Shown piece by piece: positions 53,858 to 62,900 of a DNA stretch of 64,000 nt. Under the pieces are notes generated by a model. It was not told the origin of the DNA and did not search any database. It worked only from the letters and a program-made list of their open reading frames with translations. The position numbers and the translations under genes were made by a program. Position 1 is the first letter of the stretch; each line of letters opens with the position of its first letter. The stretch is from Stieleria neptunia (GTDB lineage: Bacteria; Planctomycetota; Planctomycetia; Pirellulales; Pirellulaceae): contig NZ_CP037423.1 in NCBI RefSeq assembly GCF_007754155.1, positions 2,294,001 to 2,358,000 on the forward strand. The letters are read 5' to 3'.

Positions 53858-55368
53858 CCCCTTCCGAACGAGCCAGCTTCGCACGACGCGTGATTGCTTT
53901 GTTGATGGTGTTTAGCGTCGGTCTGAGCTCCGTCGCCGACGGACAAGATCGCCGTGAGGGCCCGCCCCATGCGGTCCTGATCAATGATTTGGCGGCAAGC
54001 CATCCGGTGTCGGCGTACATCGATGCATCGACTCTGTTGGTCGCGGAGATCGACTGGGAGAAAATGGATGTCGACGCGTTGTTTGCCTCGGTCCAAAAAT
54101 TGACCGGTGATCGACCGTCCGACACGGCCATGGTGAAAGATCTGATCGGGAAACTCAAAGCGGGTAAAGCCGGTCGCATCTACGTCTTGGCGGGGCTGCA
54201 AACGCTCACCGACCGCGCGCCGTTGATCGTCGTTGCGACGCCGGACGCACCCACCCTGCCCACCCTGTTCGCTTCCTTGAAAGACCTGTTCGGCGACAAC
54301 GTCCGAATCGCACCGTCGGGATCCGCCTTGCTGTTCGGAACGCCCGATCAACTGCAACGCGTTGAATCGTTGAACCCCGTCAGTCGAAACGACCTGCTGT
54401 CGCCGCTCCGCGACGCGAATCGTCTCGACCATACCGCGGTGCTCTCTCTGCCCAACGCGTCACGCGATTTGTTGGCCAAGTTGTGGCCCGTCGACCAGCC
54501 CAGTCGATTTCCCGTCAAGGTTTCACCGAGCCAGGCTGCCGCCGACATTCATCGTCTGGTGATCACCGTTCAAACTCCGCCCCATCCGTTGGTCAGACTG
54601 CATTTTGATTCCGTCGACGCCGAAGCAGCCGACCGAGTCCGCAACACGTTGGCAGCAATCAAGCAGCAATTCGATCCGATGCTGGCCAACGTGACCGTGA
54701 ACCGCGAACAACAACGGGTCACCGTGGAAGTGGACGGCAAAACAATTGAATTCTTTGAGACGATCGCATCCGAGATGCGTCGATCGGCAGCCCGGGCCAA
54801 ACGGGTCGCGACCATGAAACAACTGGGCATCGCGTTTGACAACTACCACGACCGCGAAAAACATTTTCCGCCACGCTGTTTCGTCGATCCCGATGGCAAA
54901 CCGCTGCACAGCTGGCTGGTCGCGGTGTTGCCCGACATGAACAATCTGGCGTTGTATCGAAGTATCCGGCTGGACCTGACTTGGGATGCCGACGAAAACG
55001 AGCGGCTGCGAACAACCGTGCCGGCCGGGTTCGGCAGCCAGCACTTGCCCGTCGGACACACCATCATCCGGGCACCGGTGTTTCCCGGATCGCTCTGGCA
55101 TGGGGACGGCCCGCCGAAACGACGGGACGACATCACCGACGGGGCGGCCAATACGATCTTGTTGATCGAGGCACCCGACGATGCTTCGATTCACTGGGTC
55201 GACCCGACACCGTGGGTGATTTCCGAAGACGATCCGGTCGAGGATGTTTTCGGCGACCGCGACGATGCACGCGTGCTGCTTGCCGACGGTTCGGTGCTGT
55301 TGATCAAACGGGCCGAGATTGACCAGCAGAAATTGAAAGCGATGTTGACGATCGCTGCGGGGGATTGA
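53854..55368 (+). CDS. Exported protein with DUF1559-like C-terminal domain
   Basis: 504 aa. A signal peptide (RVIALLMVFSVGLSSVADG) replaces the prepilin-type N-terminus of ordinary DUF1559 proteins. Residues about 45-300 resemble DUF3352-like proteins (VSAYIDASTLLVAEIDWEK). From about 305 on, MKQLGIAFDNYHDREKHFPP, the ITDGAANTILLIEA block and the closing DDARVLLADGSVLLI are the DUF1559 core. It is last in the coupled operon (4-bp overlap). It suggests a soluble, envelope-located variant of the DUF1559 fold under its own sigma factor. Confidence 0.75.
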   Translation: MTPSERASFARRVIALLMVFSVGLSSVADGQDRREGPPHAVLINDLAASHPVSAYIDASTLLVAEIDWEKMDVDALFASVQKLTGDRPSDTAMVKDLIGKLKAGKAGRIYVLAGLQTLTDRAPLIVVATPDAPTLPTLFASLKDLFGDNVRIAPSGSALLFGTPDQLQRVESLNPVSRNDLLSPLRDANRLDHTAVLSLPNASRDLLAKLWPVDQPSRFPVKVSPSQAAADIHRLVITVQTPPHPLVRLHFDSVDAEAADRVRNTLAAIKQQFDPMLANVTVNREQQRVTVEVDGKTIEFFETIASEMRRSAARAKRVATMKQLGIAFDNYHDREKHFPPRCFVDPDGKPLHSWLVAVLPDMNNLALYRSIRLDLTWDADENERLRTTVPAGFGSQHLPVGHTIIRAPVFPGSLWHGDGPPKRRDDITDGAANTILLIEAPDDASIHWVDPTPWVISEDDPVEDVFGDRDDARVLLADGSVLLIKRAEIDQQKLKAMLTIAAGD

Positions 55369-55383
55369 GGTGGGTGAAAAGGT

Positions 55384-55470
55384 GTGGGATAGGCTTCCAG
55401 CCTGTCGATGCTCAATGGATGAACCGGGAAGGCTCTCTCACTGAAATGACAGGCTGGAAGCCTATCCCAC
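55384..55470. repeat. Perfect 23-bp-arm palindrome of the 'gtgggatag' family
   Basis: Left arm 55384-55406 (GTGGGATAGGCTTCC then AGCCTGTC) and right arm 55448-55470 are fully complementary. It is followed at 55471-55498 by GGCAAGCTGGAAGCTTACCC, a member of the related 'ctggaagctta' family. The uninterrupted form of the element hit by the IS at 30.6 kb. Confidence 0.9.
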
Positions 55471-55498
55471 AGGGAGGCAAGCTGGAAGCTTACCCCAC

Positions 55499-57550
55499 TT
55501 ATTTGCCGATGGAGTCGGCGAGTTGGTCGGCTCCGTAGATGTTGCGCAGGGCTTCGAGGATTCCGACGCCGGAAACACTGACCGCGCGGGCTTGCTGGTC
55601 GGTGTAGAGGTAATCGCTGGTCAGACTTTGAATGTTGCCGTCGAAGATCAACCCGACCAGTTCACCCTTGCGGTTGACCACCGGTGAGCCGCTGTTGCCG
55701 CCGATGATGTCCGCGGTGCAGACAAAGTTCAATTGCGTGGAGAGGTCCAATTTGTCTTGGGCTTGATTCCATGAGGGTGGCAAGTCGAAATCTGTTTGAC
55801 CTTGGTGTTGCGCTTCGTGCTTAAAGGCTCCGGCAAAGTCAGTCGCCGGCTCAATCGTCTCGCCGTCCTGGATGTAGCTTTTGACTTGCCCGAATGCCAA
55901 TCGCAGCGTGAACGTCGCGTCCGGGTATCCCGACGCTCCTTGCAACTTGCTGACCGCCGCGGTGATCTTGGCATAGGCTTGGCGTTCGCGTTCATCGAGT
56001 TCTTCGTTGATCGTTCGGATCCGGCGATATTCGGGTTCCAGCTTGCGAGCCAGCTCGATCAACGCATCGTCGGAGCGTTTGATGTCATCGAGCGTTCCGT
56101 CGAGATAGGTTTTGCGAACGCTGATCTCGTCCAGCTTGGTGCCTTCGATCAGTTCGGCGGCGCGCTCGCGCGGCCCCTTGCCGTCCAAGACCACGGCGAC
56201 CCATTGGTCGTCGCCGCCACGGCTTTCGACGAAACGGGCCAATTCATCGGCCAGTTTGACGCGTTCCAAGTCTCGGTAAATCGGTGCAGTGCTGAGCAGA
56301 TCTTGGACCAGCGAATCACGCCCCGACTCGGTGAATTCGCGTAGTCGCTCGCCATTGGGTTTTGCGTCTTCGGCGGCTCGCAAGACCGTCGTCAGTGCCA
56401 GGTCGAACAGCCGTGAACGGAACGTGACCGTCTGTCCCAGCATGCGCTTCTTTTCCGCTTGCACGGCCGCGATCTCGGCGAACGCACTTTCGGTGTCGCT
56501 GAGATCGGGATCCGATTGGGCCGCCGCCCGCAGCTTGGTTTCTCGCGTTTGTTTCGTCGCGATGGTGTTGGGGTCTTGCAACCCGGCCAGCATCCCCGTG
56601 TAGGCTTTGCGTCCGTTCTGGACACCGAACAATTCGTCCCGGGCACGACGTGTCGCTTCGGCGCCTTCCAAGCCGAATTGCTGCAACATGATTTCTTTGC
56701 GGCGGAGGTAATCCAACACGTAGGGCAGCCGGGAATCTCGCAGATACTTGAGCGCCTCGACGGTGAAGATTCGTTGGGTCCGTCCGGGGTTTCCGCTGAC
56801 GAAGACCAACTCGCCTTCGCTGACGCCCGAGTCGCTCCACCGCAGGAAGTGATCCAGCTCGGCCGGCTTGTCGTCTTCGTACACCCGCATGATGGTGGCA
56901 TCCAGATTGTAGCGGGGGTATTCAAAGTTATCGGCGTCGCCGCCGAAGAACGCGGCTGCCGTCTCAGGAGCCCATACCAACCGTACGTCGGTGTACTTCT
57001 TGTAGCGATACAAGTGATATTGTGCGCCGCCGAAGAGTGTCACGACGTCGCTGCGTAATCCGGTTTTGTCGGTCGACTCTTTTTCGATCTCCGCGATCAC
57101 CGCGCGCCGCTGCACCGCCGCATCGGCAACCGACGCGTCTTCGGCGACCGCGGCATTGACTCGCTCGGTCACGTCGTCGATCGAAACCAACTGGTTCAAT
57201 TCCAGATCGGGGGCTTTGAGTTCTTGGTCCAACGATTTGGCCAGGTAACCATCATCGATCAGGTTGCGGTCTTCGGAGCTGAGTTTGTGCAACGTGTCGC
57301 TGGCGACATGATGGTTGGTCAGCACCAAACCGTCGCTGGAGATGAACGAGCCCGAACCGCCGCTGTTGAATCGCACCGACGACAAACGCAAGGCATCGGC
57401 CCACGCCTGAGAAGGCTGAAAGTCGTACTTCGATTTCAGCTGATCGACCGGCAGATCGTTGAACAAGTACATGCCTTCGTCGCCGGAGGTTTCAAAGACA
57501 GGGCAGAGCAAGGTCATCGTTGCCAGAGCCAATGGGTAGAGCTTTCGCAT
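55499..57550 (-). CDS. S46-family dipeptidyl peptidase (DPP7/DPP11-like)
   Basis: 683 aa. A chymotrypsin-fold serine exopeptidase: His in LVLTNHHVA (about residue 79) and Ser in GGNSGSPVV (about residue 619). The signal peptide (LYPLALATMTLLCPV) puts it in the periplasm, where it removes N-terminal dipeptides. Eighteen residues after the catalytic Ser lies Gly (LIFDGN). In characterised S46 enzymes, Gly at this place goes with hydrophobic P1 preference (DPP7) and Arg with acidic preference (DPP11), so a DPP7-like specificity is inferred. The start at 57550 is the ATG next to the signal peptide. Confidence 0.92.
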   Translation of the reverse strand: MRKLYPLALATMTLLCPVFETSGDEGMYLFNDLPVDQLKSKYDFQPSQAWADALRLSSVRFNSGGSGSFISSDGLVLTNHHVASDTLHKLSSEDRNLIDDGYLAKSLDQELKAPDLELNQLVSIDDVTERVNAAVAEDASVADAAVQRRAVIAEIEKESTDKTGLRSDVVTLFGGAQYHLYRYKKYTDVRLVWAPETAAAFFGGDADNFEYPRYNLDATIMRVYEDDKPAELDHFLRWSDSGVSEGELVFVSGNPGRTQRIFTVEALKYLRDSRLPYVLDYLRRKEIMLQQFGLEGAEATRRARDELFGVQNGRKAYTGMLAGLQDPNTIATKQTRETKLRAAAQSDPDLSDTESAFAEIAAVQAEKKRMLGQTVTFRSRLFDLALTTVLRAAEDAKPNGERLREFTESGRDSLVQDLLSTAPIYRDLERVKLADELARFVESRGGDDQWVAVVLDGKGPRERAAELIEGTKLDEISVRKTYLDGTLDDIKRSDDALIELARKLEPEYRRIRTINEELDERERQAYAKITAAVSKLQGASGYPDATFTLRLAFGQVKSYIQDGETIEPATDFAGAFKHEAQHQGQTDFDLPPSWNQAQDKLDLSTQLNFVCTADIIGGNSGSPVVNRKGELVGLIFDGNIQSLTSDYLYTDQQARAVSVSGVGILEALRNIYGADQLADSIGK

Positions 57551-57655
57551 GGTCGGTGGAGATTGGAACCTGATGGAGGATACAACAAACGTGGGGTAAG
57601 CATCTTGCTTGCCTTCCTCGGAAGCGTCAGCTTCCGAGTGTGACAGACTCAGTGT

Positions 57656-57712
57656 GGATCGCAAGCTGGAAGCTTACGCCACTGGGATCGCAAGCTGGAA
57701 GCTTACGCCACT
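57656..57712. repeat. Two direct 28-bp repeats of the 'ctggaagcttacgcc' family
   Basis: GGATCGCAAGCTGGAAGCTT followed by ACGCCACT occurs at 57656-57683 and 57685-57712. An inverted partner GTGGGGTAAGCATCTTGCTT lies at about 57590, near the start of the S46 gene, so this set also forms hairpins. It lies between the S46 gene and the end of the oxidoreductase gene. Confidence 0.75.
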
Positions 57713-57721
57713 TGGGAATGC

Positions 57722-59014
57722 TTAGGCCACTTCCCAGCCGGTGCGGTACTGTTTTTGGATCAGCGTGTCGGCCTCGGGGCAGTTGGTCGCTTTGAGATGC
57801 TTGCCGTCCCAGTCGAGTGCCTTGCCGGTGCGGAAGGCGACGTTGCCCAGCAAGACCGACTCGGTCAGGGCGCCGGAGTAATCAAAGTTGCACGTCGTTT
57901 CGGCGCCCGTCTTACAGGCATGGATCCATTCCTGGTGGTGCCCGATCGAATCGGGAATCGTCGGGGTCGGCGGCTGAAAGTTTTGGAAGCTGTCTTCGGG
58001 GTACAGTCGGTAGTTGCCGTAGCTGGCGAACATCTTGCCTTCGCTGCCGACGAACATCACGCCGCTGCCGGGGACTTTTTCGCCGGCCACGGTCTTGGGG
58101 ATGTGGTCGCCGTCGTACCACGTCATCTTGACGGGGACCTGCGATCCGCGGGCGGGGAATTCGTAGTGGACTGTCAATCCCAGCGGGCAGGTTTCCGGAT
58201 GCACTTCGGGACCTTCGGCTGCGACGCGGGTGGGATGTCTTAAATCCAGCGCCCAGAAGGGCAAGTCCATGTAGTGGCATCCCATGTCGCCCAGGGTTCC
58301 TTGTCCGAAGTCCCACCAACGCCGCCAGTTGGCCGGGTGATAGCGGCCTTCTTTGTAGGGGCGTTCGGGTGCCGGTCCGAGCCACAGATCCCAATCCAAA
58401 TGTTCTGGGACGGGATCGCCCGATTCGGGGCGTTCGCCACCGCCCCAGCCTTTGCCCACCCAGACGTGGACTTCGGCGACATCGCCGATGGTTCCGGCGC
58501 GAATGATTTCCACGACACGTCGATAGTTGTTGCCGGCGTGGATCTGTGTGCCCATCTGCGTCGCGACACCCATTTCCTTGGCCGTTTCGGCGATCAGCCG
58601 CGCTTCGTGAACGGTGTGGGTCAGCGGTTTTTCGCAGTAACAATGCAGCCCGGCGCGAATGCCCCGGATCGCCGCGGGCGCATGATTGTGGTCTGCCGTT
58701 GAGATCACGATCGCATCGGCGGAGTCGGCTTCTTGGGCGATCATTTCGCGATAGTCGCGATAGGTCTTGGCCGATGGGAATTGGGCCGCGGCTTTGGCGA
58801 GGTACTTGGAATCGATGTCGCACAATCCGACGATGTCTTCGCCCTTGACGCCATCGACGTTTGCGCCGGCACGATTGGCCGTCCCGACGCAAAGCACCTT
58901 GAGCTTTTCATTGGGCGACAGGGAATCGGCGGCTTGGGTTTCGCTCCACACCCCGGCGGTCAGCGCTGCGGTGGAGAGGGCGGCGGAGTGTTTGAGAAAT
59001 TGGCGACGTTGCAT
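57722..59014 (-). CDS. Gfo/Idh/MocA-family oxidoreductase with Tat-like leader
   Basis: 430 aa. The leader MQRRQFLKHSAALSTAALTAG fits a twin-arginine signal (RRQFLK). A Rossmann NAD(P) domain follows (KVLCVGTANRA, DIDSKYLAK), with the family's CEKPLTH motif. The C-terminal beta-sheet domain is of the planctomycete 'secreted' group (WLGPAPERPY, WWDFGQGTLGDMGCHYMD). It probably oxidises or reduces sugars or inositol-type compounds outside the cytoplasm with cofactor bound before export. It follows no partner gene. Confidence 0.92.
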   Translation of the reverse strand: MQRRQFLKHSAALSTAALTAGVWSETQAADSLSPNEKLKVLCVGTANRAGANVDGVKGEDIVGLCDIDSKYLAKAAAQFPSAKTYRDYREMIAQEADSADAIVISTADHNHAPAAIRGIRAGLHCYCEKPLTHTVHEARLIAETAKEMGVATQMGTQIHAGNNYRRVVEIIRAGTIGDVAEVHVWVGKGWGGGERPESGDPVPEHLDWDLWLGPAPERPYKEGRYHPANWRRWWDFGQGTLGDMGCHYMDLPFWALDLRHPTRVAAEGPEVHPETCPLGLTVHYEFPARGSQVPVKMTWYDGDHIPKTVAGEKVPGSGVMFVGSEGKMFASYGNYRLYPEDSFQNFQPPTPTIPDSIGHHQEWIHACKTGAETTCNFDYSGALTESVLLGNVAFRTGKALDWDGKHLKATNCPEADTLIQKQYRTGWEVA

Positions 59015-59168
59015 GGCGGGTTCGTTTGCAGGGTTGAAAGGCGGGGTGATGCCGAGCATTTTAGCCCATCAAATCAGAAGCGGTGTGGGAGGGGAAGCAA
59101 GTTTTGATGGATCGGCCGGTGGTACCGACGGATCCGCCGCTGGCCGGCTGATGCGAGGGTTGAGCCAT

Positions 59169-59205
59169 AAAAAAACGACACGCGACTGGGAGTGTCGCGT
59201 GCCGT
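59169..59205 (-). terminator. Intrinsic terminator of the HU gene
   Basis: On the minus strand, CACGCGAC pairs with GTCGCGTG (59179-59186 and 59194-59201) around a 7-nt loop, followed by TCG and seven T residues (59169-59175 read as A on plus). It lies about 40 bp after the HU stop codon. Confidence 0.88.
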
Positions 59206-59241
59206 TTCGAACGTTTCTCAGGGGGAGGCTTGGAGGCAAGC

Positions 59242-59559
59242 TCAGATCATTTCCTTGAGACCCTTGAGCGGTCGGATGACGACCTTCTTGCTGGCCGGTT
59301 TGGGCTTCAGCCAGATTTCGCTTCCGTCGGACGGGTTGCGTCCCTTTCGTTTCGGTTTGGCTTCCACATCCTTGCGTTGGATCTTGCACAGACCCGGGAT
59401 GGTGAATTGACCGGAGCCGGTGCGGCCCATTTCACGAGCGATCTCGTCGGTCAGCGCGTCGAAAACCGCGGCGACGTCTTTTTTGGACAATTCGGTCGAC
59501 TCAGCGATGTTCGCGATGATCTGAGTCTTCGTAGGTGCCTTCGGCGGAGCTTTAGCCAT
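59242..59559 (-). CDS. HU/IHF-family DNA-binding protein
   Basis: 105 aa. TKTQIIANIAESTELSKKDVAAVFD is the N-terminal dimerisation helix pair (shown in pieces), followed by the beta-arm region GQFTIPGLCKIQRK and the C-terminal KKVVIRPLKGLKEMI. An Ala/Pro/Lys-rich extension precedes the HU fold. It bends and compacts DNA. It has its own intrinsic terminator and a 384-bp upstream region, so it is monocistronic. The ATG at 59559 is chosen since the frame upstream is not protein-like. Confidence 0.92.
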   Translation of the reverse strand: MAKAPPKAPTKTQIIANIAESTELSKKDVAAVFDALTDEIAREMGRTGSGQFTIPGLCKIQRKDVEAKPKRKGRNPSDGSEIWLKPKPASKKVVIRPLKGLKEMI

Positions 59560-59943
59560 TTGGGAGAACCTTTTCTGATTGCTTATGCAGGAAGGGTTGA
59601 AGAGGGGATTGCGATCCCGTGTGTTTGTGACGGCCAAGTGTTATGTTGCGCCAAAGGTTGGTGCAACCCGGCATCTTCCAAAAAACCCTGCAAATTGCGG
59701 GGTTTCCGGCGATTCTTAGCCGAACCAACCGTAGCTCGCGTGGGGAAATGACGAGGCCGAATTCACCAGAAAACGCGTAAAAGCCCGTGTTTTCGGGGAT
59801 TGTGACGGCTTCCGCGACCGGTCCGTCGCAAACACGTCGCCAAAAAGCCGCCGTCAAAGGCTCGGAAAATGCCCCAAAAACAGCGGCCAAATTTCCTGAC
59901 CGAATCTCAAAAAAACCGCAAATCACCGGCTAAACCGGAAGAA
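59560..59943. other. 384-bp intergenic region upstream of HU
   Basis: Lower GC than the surroundings. It should contain the HU promoter and the 3' end of the upstream giant gene's transcript. One hairpin with a minus-strand T-run lies at 59680-59702. No coding frame is accepted. Confidence 0.55.
59680..59702 (-). terminator. Possible intrinsic terminator, minus strand
   Basis: On the minus strand CCCCGCAATTTGCAGGG forms a small imperfect stem followed by TTTTTT (A-run at 59680-59685 on plus). It may end the transcript of the giant gene whose stop is at 59944, about 240 bp away, or it may be an attenuator before HU. Confidence 0.4.
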
Positions 59944-62900
59944 TCAACTGAGGCTGCTGGCATCCAGACCGGATTCGGTGGTCGATTCCGGCTCCGCAGC
60001 CGACTCGTCCTCCGATGCCTCGCCTTCGGTTTGCGGGGCCGTTTCCTCTGCCTCCGCAGCGGTCTCCGCAGCGGCGTCCGAGGCCAGGATTGGACTGGCG
60101 CCGGCAGGGGCGACTTCCATGGCCGCCGCGTCAAGTTCGTCCTCGCGATCGGAATCGTCTGACGTGGTCGGGGCCAGCAGATCGGCCGACAACAGCGGTG
60201 CGGCGACCTCGTTGACCGACGTCGCCTGGGCGACCGATTCCCCTTCGCCGGAACCGGCCGTCGAGAAGATGCCCGTCGCCGGTTCACTCTCTGCGACCTG
60301 CTCGCCTTCACCGCTGCCCGCGACAAATTCCGCTTCCGCCGTCGTATCGCTGTTGTCTGCGGCGGGGGTGCGGCTGTAATTGACGGCATTGCTATCCACG
60401 TTCACGCGGTACAGTCTCAAGTCGCCGATCTCTCCGCGCGGCTGGACGATGTTGCGATTGCTGGTCAGGATGGCTGCGTTCAACGTGTCGGGGTCGGTGC
60501 TGCTGGAACTCGCATCCTCGTCTTCACCGGCGATGATCAGTTCGGTTCCCAAGTCGTTGAGCGTGAAGTTGGCGTTGGAAATCGATTCCGAGGCAAGTGA
60601 AGTGGGCTCGGACAACAGCGCCTGTTGGCCGGGTTGGACGACGACCAACGCGGATTGCTGCGGCGTCGACCCCAGCCAATCTTGAAGCGAGATGTATTCC
60701 GGTTTGATCCGTCCCATCTGTGCTTCGATCACCACGTCGCCGTCGTCCGCGGTGCTGTTGATCGTGTACTGTTGGGGCTGGTCACCACCGCTGTAGAACG
60801 GAATCGCCGGGATCTCGACGACGTATTCACCGGGCAACAAGTTTGCGAAGTATAGGTTGTCACCCTGCAGTCCCGGAGACTCGCTGATGGCATTGCCCAA
60901 CGCATCGGTCCCGATCAAGCGAACCGCCGAAACGAGTCGGCGGCCTTGGCTGCCGCTGAACTTGACCGTGATCGTTCGTTGAGTCAGGTCCAGCACTTCG
61001 ATGGTCAACGTCCCCACGCTGTCGGTGCCCGAACCATCGGAGACGGTGTAGGTCAGCGTGTCGGTCCCGGTGAACGTGCTGCTGGGCGGCGTGTACGTCA
61101 ACTCGGTACCGGCGGTGTTGACCGACGCGGTTCCATTTTGAGCGGTCGTTTCTTGTGCCGTTGTCAGGGTGAACTGCAGCGTTTCGCCGCTGCCATCGAC
61201 GTTTTCCGGCAGATCCTCCAAGCGGAGCACGACCGAGGGGCCGTCGCCCAGGCTGATTTGAATCGTGTCGTCGAGCACCGGTGGCGGATCCTCGACATCG
61301 GTGACGGTAAAGGTGACCGTCGCGGTCGCAACGCCGCCGCCGCTATCACGGATGGTGTAGGTCACCGTTTCGGTGCCGAAGAAGTCGGCCGCCGGGGCGT
61401 AGAAGAACGTGGAACCGTCGCTGCTGAATCGCGCCGTTCCGCCTTGGCTGGGCGTTCCGACGTTCTCGATGACAAACGGCTGGTCATCGACGTCGCGGTC
61501 GTCATTGGCCAGGATGTCAAAGGAGGTTTCGGCGGCGTCTTCGTTGACCGTAAAGGCGTTGTCGCGGGCGGTCGGTGGTGGGTCGGACGAGGTCACCGTG
61601 ACGGTTACCGTCAGCGTATCGGTGGCTTCGCCGTCGCTGACGACATAGGTGAAGGTGTCGGTTCCCGTGAACCCGGTCGGCGGCGTGTAATCGACGGCCA
61701 GTCCGTCAGAGGAAACTTGAACCGTTGCCCCGGCGGTGTTGCTGGTCACCGACGTGACGGTCAGCGTGCCATCGGTGTCGGGGTCGAGGGAGTCATTGGC
61801 CAACACGTCCAGTCGATTGCCGGTGGTTCCCTCCACGACATCAAACGCGTCGTCCAGCCCGGTCGGCGGATCGTTGACCGGCGTGACGGTGACGGTCACC
61901 GTGGCGGTGTCTTGCGCGCCGCTGCCGTCGGCGACCCGATAGGTGAACGTCGTCGTGCCGTTGAAGTTTGTCGTCGGGGTGAACGAGACTTGTCCCGAAT
62001 CCACACTGACCGTGCCCCCGCTGGCCGGTTGGGTGACCGAGACGATCGACAACGCTGTGGTGCCGGTGGTGGTGTCGTTGGCCAGCACATCGATCGGCGT
62101 CGCCCCGGAATCTTCGGCGACGGTGATCGCGTCATCGAGCACCGTGAACTCCAGACCGACGGTCAAGTTGACGTTGCCAAAGAACACCGATTCGGCCGGG
62201 ACTTGGTCATCTTCGCCGTACACCAAGACCTCGCTACTGGTCTCGTCGGCTTCCTCGCTGCGGATGTTGACGCTTCCCGAGGCGATGGCTTCCATCTGCA
62301 CGCGGGCGATCACGGATTCGGCTTCACCGGTCGCGACCGCGGCGGTCGATGCGGCACCGAGTTCGTCAATCAGTCCGGTCGAAATCGTTCCCTTGGGTGA
62401 CAGCGTGAAGTTGCCGACGTATTCGATCGTCGTCCCGCCTTTGACGCGAATCACCGAGGAGTCGAACAGGATGTCCGTGTAAATCGCAAACACCCCGTCG
62501 CGGTCAAAGCTGTTGCGGGCGTCGACCCCGACCAGTTCCAAGATGAATTCGTCGCCGACGTTGACGTTGTTGATCACGTTTCCGTCGGTGTCCTTGAGCA
62601 CCAATTTGACTTCGGCTTTGGGTGCCTCGGCGACCGTGACGGTAAAGTTTTCGTTACGCGTGTTGCCGGCCAAGTCGGTGATGGCCAGCGAGAACTGCGT
62701 GTCACCGACATCGCCGGTCTCGGGCGTCCACTGGATCACACCGGATCCGGCGTTGATCGTCGCGCCGACGGGAAACTGCGTCAACGCGTACGTGATCGAT
62801 CCTTCTTCGCTGTTGATCAAATCGGTCTCGTACAGTCGTCCGACGTTGGCGCGGGTGTTGGCGCTGCTGATCACCGAGGTCGGCACGGTGGTGTCGTAGG

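Noticed and set aside
60946..62400. 484-codon plus-strand frame opposite the giant surface protein
   Set aside because: Antisense of regular cadherin-like repeats; the apparent repeats are mirrored from the real gene.
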